Source: Proteobacteria bacterium ST_bin14 (GTDB lineage Bacteria > Pseudomonadota > Alphaproteobacteria > Sphingomonadales > Sphingomonadaceae). From it: 64,000 bases of DNA. Below the pieces are notes generated by a model that saw only the letters and a list, made by a program, of their open reading frames with translations, ran no database searches and was not told the DNA's origin. Below, piece after piece: positions 8,116 to 15,477 of the stretch (position 1 is its first letter; every line of letters starts with the position of its first letter). The position numbers and the translations under genes are program-made. Location of the stretch: NCBI GenBank assembly GCA_002083655.1, contig MSXR01000001.1, forward strand, positions 1 through 64,000. Direction: 5' to 3'.

Positions 8116-9357
8116 TCAGTGCGCCATCGCCAGCCCGTCGCCGCGCTCGCTTTCGTCCACCGCCACGATTCTGGGGATCAGCAGGTGGATGAACAGCAAG
8201 GCGAGCAGATAGCTGCCCGAACAAATGGCGAGCAGCGGGCCATATCCCCAACCGCGCGACAACGAATAGGCGGCCAGCTGAATCAGCCCGATAGACCACA
8301 TATTGCCGCAAAACGCCGCCATCCCGATAACGGAGCCCACCGCACGCGCCGGGAACACATCGGTCGCCAGCCCGAACAGGTTCGTCGAAAACCCCTGATG
8401 CGCAAACAGGCCAAGCCCCAGCAGCAGCGCGGCACTCCACGGGCTCGATACAAACAGCACCATGGTGACGGGCAGGATCAGCACGGCATAGATCAGCAAC
8501 GTCGTTTTGCGGGCGCGGTTGACGCTCCAGCCGCGCGCCATCATCCATGTCGGCAGCCATCCCCCGCTCAGCGCGCCAAGCGCCGCAAACACATATACCA
8601 GGGCGACGGGCAGGCCGATGGTGCCCTGTGGCAGCCCGAACAACCGGTGGAACAGATCGGGCAACCAGCTGAGCATGAAGAACCACACCTGATCCGACAG
8701 CACCTTGGCAATCGCCAACGCCAGCGTCTTGCGATCGCGCAACAGCGTCGTCCACGCAATCGGCGTCGGCTGTTCGCCCTCTACCGACACCGGCTGCACG
8801 CGCACCGCAAACCACACCACCACCCACACCAGCCCCAGGCCACCGGCGATCAGAAAGGCGGCACGCCAGCCCAGCGCAACCGCGATCAACGGGATCAGCA
8901 GCGGCGTCACAATCGCCCCCACATTGGGCGCCGTGTTACCCACGCCCAGCGCAATCGATCGTTCTTTTTGCGTGAAATAGGTCGCGGCTGATTTGACGGC
9001 GGCGGGCGTGCCAATCGATTCCGCCGCGCCCAGCACCACGCGCGCCACCACAAAGCCCATCACCCCGGTGGCAAAGGCATGCGCCATCCCCGCCAGGCTC
9101 CACACCGCCACGCCCAGCGCGAACCCCAGCCGCAACCCGACCCGGTCGATGAACCACCCCGTTCCCAGAAACGCGACCGCGGCAGAAAACTGAAACGCGG
9201 ACACCATGTTGGCATAATCCTGGTCCGACCATTTGAACTCGGATTCCAGCGTCGGCTTCAACAGCGCCAAGATCTGCCGGTCGACATAGTTGAGCATGAT
9301 GGCGAAAAACACCATCGCAACGATAACCCAGCGCGTGGCCCCGCTTTTGCCTGACAT
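8116..9357 (-). CDS. MFS transporter, anion:cation symporter (hexuronate/sugar acid) type
   Basis: A 413-residue major facilitator protein with about twelve hydrophobic segments. The start LNYVDRQILALL and the loop FIDRVGLRLGF (motif A position) are typical of the ACS group that imports hexuronates and other anionic sugars. Sulfoquinovose is an anionic sugar, so this is a good candidate for the inner-membrane importer of the locus, in place of the ABC system seen in Agrobacterium-type clusters. The gene is divergent from the YeiH-type exporter, with the second operator candidate about 25 bases upstream of its start. Substrate assignment is from family and context only. Confidence 0.8.
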   Translation of the reverse strand: MSGKSGATRWVIVAMVFFAIMLNYVDRQILALLKPTLESEFKWSDQDYANMVSAFQFSAAVAFLGTGWFIDRVGLRLGFALGVAVWSLAGMAHAFATGVMGFVVARVVLGAAESIGTPAAVKSAATYFTQKERSIALGVGNTAPNVGAIVTPLLIPLIAVALGWRAAFLIAGGLGLVWVVVWFAVRVQPVSVEGEQPTPIAWTTLLRDRKTLALAIAKVLSDQVWFFMLSWLPDLFHRLFGLPQGTIGLPVALVYVFAALGALSGGWLPTWMMARGWSVNRARKTTLLIYAVLILPVTMVLFVSSPWSAALLLGLGLFAHQGFSTNLFGLATDVFPARAVGSVIGMAAFCGNMWSIGLIQLAAYSLSRGWGYGPLLAICSGSYLLALLFIHLLIPRIVAVDESERGDGLAMAH

Positions 9358-9381
9358 TATCGCTCTCCCCGGTTTGCTTTA

Positions 9382-9395
9382 AGATAACGTTGTCA
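9382..9395. promoter_or_regulatory. operator candidate 2 (LacI-type palindrome)
   Basis: The 14-mer AGATAACGTTGTCA matches operator candidate 1 at twelve of fourteen positions and is again near-palindromic around a central CG. It lies in the 91-base gap between the divergent MFS and YeiH-type genes, so one repressor could act on both. Confidence 0.55.
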
Positions 9396-9448
9396 TATCG
9401 TCGCTGCTTCGGCTAGCCCTTTGCTGTAATCGCGATAGAAGGCGGGGC

Positions 9449-10507
9449 ATGGCGACGACGCAAGCAAAACCGGCAAAACGCCCGCTGCCCATGGCCGCTG
9501 ATCTGTACGGTGATATTGAGCCGAGCCCCAAATCGACATGGCGCGGGCTGTTCCCCGGGCTGGCGGTGGTGGCGGCGGGCACGCTGTCTGCCGGGTTCAT
9601 CTCTGATCATTACGGCGCGCCGCTGACGCTGATGGCGCTGCTGATCGGGCTGGCGCTCAATTTCCTGAATGCCGATACGCGGCTGCATGACGGGCTGTCC
9701 TTTGCGTCACGCTCGCTGCTGCGCTGGGGGATTGTGCTGGTCGGCGTGCGGGTGACGTTTGGGCAGATCATGGCGCTGGGGCCGGTGGCGTTGCTGAGCG
9801 TGGTGGTGATTGTTGCGCTGGTGATTGGCGTGGGCGTGCTGGCGGCGCGGCGCTTTGGCTTTGACAGCGCGTTTGGCGTGCTGGCGGGCGGGGCCGTGGC
9901 GATTTGTGGTGCGTCCGCCGCCCTTGCGCTGGCAACAACCCTGGGGGAGCGGCGCGCGAGCCAGGCGCAACTGACCATCGTGCTCGTCGGCATTTCGGCG
10001 ATGAGCGCGGCGGCGATGGTGCTTTACCCCATTTTAGCGCACGCCATGATGCTCACTGATCTGCAGGCCGGGTTCATGCTGGGTGCCGCAATTCATGATG
10101 TCGCGCAAACCCTGGGCGCGGGCTATGCCTTTTCGCCCGGCGCGGGCGATATCGCCGCCATCGTCAAGCTCACCCGCGTCGCGCTGCTCGCCCCAGTGCT
10201 GGCGGTGGTGGTGCTTTTTCTGCCAAATGAGGGGGGTAAGACAAAAGGGCCGGGCGTGCCCTGGTTCGTCATCGGGTTCTTTGTGGTGGCGGGCGTGCAT
10301 TCACTCGGCATCATCCCGCCGCTGGTCGCCACGGGTGCAGAAAAACTCGCCACCGCCGCGCTGGCCGCCGCCGTAACCGCCACCGCCATCCGATCCCCCA
10401 TGCGCCAATTGCTGGAGGCCGGGCCCAAACCGCTGCTGGTGATTGGGGCCGCGACAGTGGCAGCGCTGGTGCTGGCCGGGCTGGCGGCGGTGTTTGTGAT
10501 TGGGTGA
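9449..10507 (+). CDS. YeiH/UPF0324 family putative sulfate or sulfite exporter
   Basis: A 352-residue polytopic membrane protein of the YeiH (Cons_hypoth698) family, with about ten hydrophobic segments. The conserved block GGAVAICGASAALALA near residue 150 and GAAIHDVAQTLGAGYAF near 215 mark the family, whose members are proposed to export sulfate or related anions. An AAGGCGGGG sequence lies just upstream of the ATG. Next to a desulfonation and sulfite oxidation operon it would plausibly remove sulfite or sulfate from the cytoplasm. Transport direction and substrate are not shown by the sequence. Confidence 0.8.
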   Translation: MATTQAKPAKRPLPMAADLYGDIEPSPKSTWRGLFPGLAVVAAGTLSAGFISDHYGAPLTLMALLIGLALNFLNADTRLHDGLSFASRSLLRWGIVLVGVRVTFGQIMALGPVALLSVVVIVALVIGVGVLAARRFGFDSAFGVLAGGAVAICGASAALALATTLGERRASQAQLTIVLVGISAMSAAAMVLYPILAHAMMLTDLQAGFMLGAAIHDVAQTLGAGYAFSPGAGDIAAIVKLTRVALLAPVLAVVVLFLPNEGGKTKGPGVPWFVIGFFVVAGVHSLGIIPPLVATGAEKLATAALAAAVTATAIRSPMRQLLEAGPKPLLVIGAATVAALVLAGLAAVFVIG

Positions 10508-10581
10508 GGGGGCGGCGCTCACGGGCACAAGCGCCACGAGCGGACGATCATCTTCCGGGGTATCTCCTGCGTGTTATCCGC

Positions 10582-11604
10582 TCACCCTGTCGTCCTCGCC
10601 GACTGGACCTCGCGCGGGCTTTTCCCGCTCCAGCGTTTGAACGCCCGAGAGAAGGCGGCGGGTTCGGAGAAACCGACCAGATAGGCAGTCTCGTTGACAG
10701 AGACCTTACCGCCCCTGAGATAGCGCAGCGCCATGCGGTGGCGCAGCGCATCGAGCACCTGTTCATAACTGGCATCTTCGGATTTCAGTTTGCGGAACAG
10801 GGTCTGGCGGCTGAAGCCCAACGCTCGGGCGACCCCGTCGGCGCTTGCCTCGCCGGTATGCAGCAGCGGCAGAAGCACGGCCTCAACCCGGCCGCTGACG
10901 GTCTTCTGGTCCTCAAGCGCCTGTAAAAGGCCGTCGGCCCGCTGGGTGAGGACATCGAAAACATAGCGTGGCTGCAGTGCGACTGGCCAGGTCTCAATTT
11001 GCGGATCGAGCCGCATGGCGTTCCACCGGCTGGAGAAGGTTACCGGGCATTGGAAAATGCGATCATATTCGGCCCGGTAGGCGGGTGCCGGGTGGGTGAC
11101 GTGAACCTCCAGCACATGCGGCTTGGGCAGGAAGCGGCGCGGGCCGCAAACCAGCCGAGCGAAGGCGCCTTCGGTGAGTTCCGGAAACGCGTTCGGATTG
11201 GTGCGGGTGTCGACCATCCACAGCTGCCCGTCGCGCATGGTGAGTTCAAAGCGCGGCCCTTCGCTGAGTCCCTCGGTCTCTAGCGTCAGCCGCCCGAGCC
11301 GCTGCATCTGGGTAAAGGCATCGGCCATGGTGGCCGATGCGTTCATGATCAGCCCGACGATCGACAGTTCAGCCAGATCGACGGCCTCACCGAAATGCAG
11401 CGCCAACGCCGGATCATCGCACATTTCCTGCGCCGCGCGCATCAGGGCCATGTAGGTTTCGAACGGCACGCGGTGGTCGGCATCCTCGATGTCGGCGGGC
11501 CGCACGCAAGCGCTGGCCATGAGATCTGCGCGATCAGCTCCCCGCTCGACAGCGAACACGATCAGACCAGCGACCAATCCGGCTGATGTGGTCAGATTGG
11601 ACAT
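10582..11604 (-). CDS. AraC family transcriptional regulator
   Basis: A 340-residue regulator with an N-terminal Arabinose_bd-type sensing domain (residues about 20-205) and a C-terminal AraC helix-turn-helix pair (ALGFSRQTLFRKLK near 270; VNETAYLVGFSEPAAFSRAFKRW near 305). The pattern is that of the OruR/ArgR-like AraC subgroup. It is divergent from a DUF2306-type membrane gene and likely controls it. The shared upstream region contains a GTGCG-CGATA-CGCAC inverted repeat. A decayed copy of the start of this gene lies at about 12550-12696. The ligand is unknown. Confidence 0.9.
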   Translation of the reverse strand: MSNLTTSAGLVAGLIVFAVERGADRADLMASACVRPADIEDADHRVPFETYMALMRAAQEMCDDPALALHFGEAVDLAELSIVGLIMNASATMADAFTQMQRLGRLTLETEGLSEGPRFELTMRDGQLWMVDTRTNPNAFPELTEGAFARLVCGPRRFLPKPHVLEVHVTHPAPAYRAEYDRIFQCPVTFSSRWNAMRLDPQIETWPVALQPRYVFDVLTQRADGLLQALEDQKTVSGRVEAVLLPLLHTGEASADGVARALGFSRQTLFRKLKSEDASYEQVLDALRHRMALRYLRGGKVSVNETAYLVGFSEPAAFSRAFKRWSGKSPREVQSARTTG

Positions 11605-11619
11605 CGAAAAGGCCCTTTG

Positions 11620-11658
11620 TGTTACAAACGATCATGTGCGCGATACGCACGGGCATGG
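11620..11658. promoter_or_regulatory. conserved promoter/operator block, copy A
   Basis: A 39-base block between the AraC gene and the first DUF2306 gene. It begins TGTTACAAA and contains the inverted repeat GTGCG-CGATA-CGCAC at 11636-11650. It matches 12712-12750 at 33 of 39 positions. It probably holds the AraC binding site, or the regulator's own promoter. Confidence 0.5.
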
Positions 11659-11742
11659 TCCGAGGTGTATTATATAGATAACTCATATGTCGAGCGACAA
11701 TTCCTGCCTCGCCCCAGCTGCAGGATGATTGACTGAGAGTGA

Positions 11743-12549
11743 ATGATCATCATGACCGCCAAACGCACAAGCGCCCAAATGGCGCTACATCGGGCCGCCG
11801 CCGTTTGGTATCTAATGGCCGCATTGGGTCAGATGGCCTTCCTGCTGTTCATCCTGCTTTTTTACTATCCATCGGCGTTGTCGGGCAATTTTGCTGCTTG
11901 GGATACCAAGCCCAACATCGATGGCTTCATTCCCGGGGACACCGTTGGCAACATCTTGTTCGCTCTACACGTCCTTGCAGCGGCAGTGTTGACGGCAGGC
12001 GGATTGCTCCAGTTGCTTCCAGCCCTTCGTGCAAATTGGCCAAGGGTTCATCGTTGGAACGGCCGACTCTTTATGGTCACAGCATTAGCACTGGCGCTCG
12101 GCGGCCTCTGGCTCGTCTGGGGGCGCGGAACCTACCTCAATCTTGCCGGAGCCTTTGGCATTTCGTTCAATGCCCTGCTGATCATCAGCTTCGCGCTCAT
12201 GGCTTGGCGAACGGCGATCAAAAAGCGGTTCGTCGAACACCGGCGCTGGGCTCTCAGGTTATTTATTGTTGCCAATGCTGTTTGGTTTATGCGTCTCGGG
12301 TACATGATATGGGGAATTGGGACCGGTGGTGTCGGCATTGGTAAGGCGATGGATGGGCCATTTGATCTGTTCCTTGCCTTTGGCAACAGCCTAGTCCCGC
12401 TGGCCATAATGGAGGTCTATCTGCGTGTCCAAGCGGGCACGAGCGACCGCGCACGCATCCTCATGGCGGTTGGGTTGATAGCCTGCGCGTTGCTCACCAT
12501 CGGCGGCAGCGGTGCGGCCTGGTTTGTGATGTGGGGGCCGTATATCTAA
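11743..12549 (+). CDS. DUF2306-type multipass membrane protein (copy 1)
   Basis: A 268-residue inner membrane protein with about seven hydrophobic segments. The conserved part runs from residue 70 to 150 and includes LQLLPALR, PRVHRWNGRLF and the later FVEHRRWALRLF, His/Arg-bearing motifs typical of DUF2306 proteins. Its function is unknown; the histidines near membrane faces would suit metal or haem binding, but that is speculation. It is divergent from the AraC regulator and is paralogous in layout to the gene at 12783. ATG 11752 is an alternative start. Confidence 0.75.
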   Translation: MIIMTAKRTSAQMALHRAAAVWYLMAALGQMAFLLFILLFYYPSALSGNFAAWDTKPNIDGFIPGDTVGNILFALHVLAAAVLTAGGLLQLLPALRANWPRVHRWNGRLFMVTALALALGGLWLVWGRGTYLNLAGAFGISFNALLIISFALMAWRTAIKKRFVEHRRWALRLFIVANAVWFMRLGYMIWGIGTGGVGIGKAMDGPFDLFLAFGNSLVPLAIMEVYLRVQAGTSDRARILMAVGLIACALLTIGGSGAAWFVMWGPYI

Positions 12550-12696
12550 GCCTAAGGATTAAGCCAGCCGCCCGCTATGTTGAAGAGTGTCGCGCACAGC
12601 AGGCGGGCAACAATTTGCATCTCGGCGGAGGCGTCGTCTGCCCTGAACGACATCGGGAACGGCAGCCAGCCCAGCTAATGTGGCCAGGTTGGACAT
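12550..12696 (-). pseudogene. decayed 5' stub of an AraC-type regulator gene
   Basis: Read on the minus strand from ATG 12696 the frame begins MSNLATLAGLAAV, matching MSNLTTSAGLVAG of the intact AraC protein (start 11604), and then loses similarity. The spacing to the conserved upstream block is the same as in the intact gene. The rest of the regulator is missing. This is best read as the remnant of a second AraC gene left by duplication of an araC-DUF2306 pair. Confidence 0.7.
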
Positions 12697-12711
12697 TGAA
12701 CGAGCGCTAAA

Positions 12712-12750
12712 TGTTACAAATGATCATGCTCGCGATACGCTCAAGCATGG
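12712..12750. promoter_or_regulatory. conserved promoter/operator block, copy B
   Basis: A 39-base block upstream of the second DUF2306 gene, 33 of 39 positions identical to copy A at 11620-11658. The core CGCGATACGC is kept, but the flanking arms of the inverted repeat are partly changed. The surviving AraC protein could therefore regulate both membrane genes. Confidence 0.5.
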
Positions 12751-12782
12751 CACTTGACCCGCGTATCGACAATTAGGGTTTC

Positions 12783-13610
12783 ATGACACCCCGATTTGCC
12801 CTTTCGTCCGTCCTGTTCGTAGCCGCCGCCACGCTGCTGCCGTCAATGGCGCTGGCGGACAACCTAGAGGCCAGGCCGGGGGATCCTGCTTGGATGCATC
12901 TGGGTGCTGGTGCCCTGCTATGGGCGCACATCGCCGGCGGGGCGATCGGGATGATTACCGGCGTGGTTGCGCTGGCCGCGCGCAAGGGCCAGCGGGTCCA
13001 CCGCGCCGCGGGGAAACTGTTCTTCATGGCGATGTTCATGGCCTATGCCATTGGCGCGGGGGTGGCACCGTTCCTTGAAACTGGGCAGCGGCCCAATTTC
13101 ATCGCCGGCATCATGGCGCTGTACCTGCTGGTCAGCGGCACCGTGGCGGCGCGGCGGCGCGATACAAGGGCCGGTGCTCCCGAGGTGATTGGCCTGGTCG
13201 TCGCCCTGTCGATCACCGCGGCCGGCCTGATCTTTATGCGAATGGGCGCGGCTAGCCCCAGCGGGACGGTGGACGGTTCGCCGCCACAGGCCTTTGTCCT
13301 CTTCACAATTGCCGGCGCTTTTGCCGCTGAGGGCGAACTCAATTTCCTCATTCGCAGGCAGTTGTCCAACGTCGCGCGGATCGCGCGGCATCTTTGGCGC
13401 ATGTGCTTTTCGCTGTTCATCGCCTCGGGGTCGTTCTTCCTTGGGCAACAGCAGGTGTTTCCAGCGGCCCTGCAAGACTCAGTGCTGCTGTTGGTGCTTG
13501 CGCTGGCGCCATTGCCGGTGATGCTGTTCTGGCTGGGCAAGATCCGGTTCGACGCTTGGCGGCGGCGCGCGAAAGCGACGGAAATGTCGGCATCGCAGCA
13601 GGGAGGTTGA
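12783..13610 (+). CDS. DUF2306-like membrane protein (copy 2)
   Basis: A 275-residue membrane protein. It has a cleavable-looking signal (MALADN), then about seven hydrophobic segments. HLGAGALLWAHIAGG and QRVHRAAGKLFFM resemble the His-containing segments of the copy at 11743, although overall identity looks low. It is followed within four bases by the small membrane gene at 13614 and probably shares its transcript. The function is unknown. Its upstream region is a copy of the AraC-linked promoter block. Confidence 0.75.
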   Translation: MTPRFALSSVLFVAAATLLPSMALADNLEARPGDPAWMHLGAGALLWAHIAGGAIGMITGVVALAARKGQRVHRAAGKLFFMAMFMAYAIGAGVAPFLETGQRPNFIAGIMALYLLVSGTVAARRRDTRAGAPEVIGLVVALSITAAGLIFMRMGAASPSGTVDGSPPQAFVLFTIAGAFAAEGELNFLIRRQLSNVARIARHLWRMCFSLFIASGSFFLGQQQVFPAALQDSVLLLVLALAPLPVMLFWLGKIRFDAWRRRAKATEMSASQQGG

Positions 13611-13613
13611 GCA

Positions 13614-14048
13614 ATGGCACCCACAACCGACCGCAGCGTTTCCCTGCTCAGGCTCAATATCTTGCGCGCCTATTATGCCTTTATGGCGTTTGGCACGGCG
13701 GCGGTCTTCTGGCCGCCGTTGCTCAATCACAGCCATGAATGGGGCATCGCTCACGGTGCGCAGTACAGCCTGCTCGCCGCCCTGTCGCCACTGGCGCTGC
13801 TCGGGATTCGCTACCCGCTGAAGATGCTGCCGGTCATCTTCTACGAATTTGCCTGGAAGGCGCTGTGGCTCGCCTTCGTCGTTGCGCCACTCTACGCCGC
13901 GGACCGGATGACGGACGATGTTTGGGCCAATGTTTTCGCCTGCGGCATCGCGATCATCCTGACCCCGCTCGTGCTGCCATGGCGCCATGTTTGGCAGACC
14001 TATGTCGCAGCGGTGGCCGAACCCTGGCGCAGGACATCGACGGCTTAG
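13614..14048 (+). CDS. small membrane protein of unknown function
   Basis: A 144-residue protein with about four hydrophobic segments (starting near residues 20, 48, 76 and 100). No catalytic motif is recognised. It starts four bases after the DUF2306 gene stop, so it is probably co-transcribed with it and works in the same membrane process. Confidence 0.7.
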   Translation: MAPTTDRSVSLLRLNILRAYYAFMAFGTAAVFWPPLLNHSHEWGIAHGAQYSLLAALSPLALLGIRYPLKMLPVIFYEFAWKALWLAFVVAPLYAADRMTDDVWANVFACGIAIILTPLVLPWRHVWQTYVAAVAEPWRRTSTA

Positions 14049-14292
14049 CCATGTCAAGGCCTGCCGCGCTCCGGCGCGACACGCCCGACAGAGGGCCGAT
14101 TCCGGCGACAGCGGCCGTTCGCCTATCGATCAGGGAACGGTTTGAAGTTTGTCGGAAGCCGGCCGTTATCCGCGCGATGGCGGCTTTCGCTGGTCGATCC
14201 CCTGACAATTGCCAGCCCGCAATCGGCCCAGAATCGTTCGGTGCTCGGACATCCGGCAGCAACCACGCTCAACCCAAGAGCAACCCCAGCCC

Positions 14293-15297
14293 CTATCCCC
14301 CAATCACCCCCGTCGACTCCCGCGCCACAAGCTCATGCGCAATCTCGCGGCGTTCGGGTGGGCCTTCGCTGCTGCCCAACAGCAAATCAGCCGCTGCGTG
14401 GGCCATATCCCGCGTTGGTTGGCGGATCGTGGTGAGGGGGGGCCATACATAACGGGCGAGCGCTGTATCGTCAAAACCCGCCACGGATAGCGCGCCGGGC
14501 ACTTGCAGCCCCAGACGGTGCGCGACGGTGAGCACGCCGGCGGCCATATCGTCGCTCGCCGCGAAAATCGCGGTGGGGGCGTTGGGCAGGGCCAGCAATA
14601 TCTCTGCCTCGCGCGCGCCTGAGGCAAAATCATAATTGCCGCTGCGGATCAGGGCGTCGTCGATCGCCAGCCCCGCACCCAGCAGCGCGTCGCGATAGCC
14701 TTCGGTGCGCTGGGCGCTGGTCGCAAAGCCGGGGTCACCCGCGATAAAGCCGATCCGCTGGTGGCCCAGCGCCAGCAAATGCCGCATCATCGTGGCGGCG
14801 GCGGCGCGATTGTCGATAAAGGTCGATGGCGACACATCAAACTGCGATCCCGGCGACACCCGCACAAACCGCACCCCGCGCCGCGCCAGCAGCTCCAGCA
14901 CCGCGGGATGATCGGTAACGGGCGGGGTCAGGATCAGGCCGTCAATCTGCGTTGCCTCCACCAGGCTTTCAATCTCATCCAGTAGCCGGTCTGATCCGCG
15001 ATCATAGGGTTGGGCAATCATCCGCACCCCTGCCGCCTCACACCGGTCCCTGATTCCCGATTGCATTTCATAGACATAATAGGGTGACGGATTGTCGCAG
15101 ATCAGCGCAATCTGGAACGATCGCCGCCCGGCGAGCGACCGCGCCGCCACATTGGGGCGAAAGTTCAGCCGCGCGACCACCTCGGCAACCTTGGCGCGGG
15201 TTTCGGCGCCGACATATTTCTCGTTGTTCAGCACGCGCGATACGGTTTTAATCGAAACACCTGCCTCGCGGGACACATCCTTGATCGTGACGCGCAC
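14293..15297 (-). CDS. LacI family transcriptional regulator
   Basis: A 334-residue repressor. The N-terminal helix-turn-helix VTIKDVSREAGVSIKTVSRV and the hinge helix VAARSLAGRRS are clear, followed by a periplasmic-binding-protein-like sensor domain ending LVARESTGVIGG. Proteins of this type in sphingomonads usually control sugar uptake clusters linked to TonB receptors. Two LacI-type palindromes lie 5-10 kb away at 4281 and 9382, and this is the only LacI gene in the window. An inverted repeat GCAAGCACTTGC lies at 15412-15423 in the gap before the next gene. The regulon link is inference. Confidence 0.9.
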   Translation of the reverse strand: MRVTIKDVSREAGVSIKTVSRVLNNEKYVGAETRAKVAEVVARLNFRPNVAARSLAGRRSFQIALICDNPSPYYVYEMQSGIRDRCEAAGVRMIAQPYDRGSDRLLDEIESLVEATQIDGLILTPPVTDHPAVLELLARRGVRFVRVSPGSQFDVSPSTFIDNRAAAATMMRHLLALGHQRIGFIAGDPGFATSAQRTEGYRDALLGAGLAIDDALIRSGNYDFASGAREAEILLALPNAPTAIFAASDDMAAGVLTVAHRLGLQVPGALSVAGFDDTALARYVWPPLTTIRQPTRDMAHAAADLLLGSSEGPPERREIAHELVARESTGVIGG

Positions 15298-15477
15298 TTG
15301 CCCCCCATCTGTCTGGTGTTCCGCGATCTTCGTGGACCTGCTAGGCGATGTGCATGAGCCACGCGGCCCCGTCTAGTCTGGCACCCCGCCCGGCGTCCAA
15401 CAGGTGGACGGGCAAGCACTTGCGGGCACTGTCCTATTTCTATAACACAGTTGCTGGCCCACCCGAGGGCCATCTGG

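Noticed and set aside
7960..8991. 343-codon plus-strand frame opposite the MFS transporter
   Set aside because: Gln/Arg/His-rich low-complexity translation typical of antisense frames; the MFS protein has clear membrane segments.
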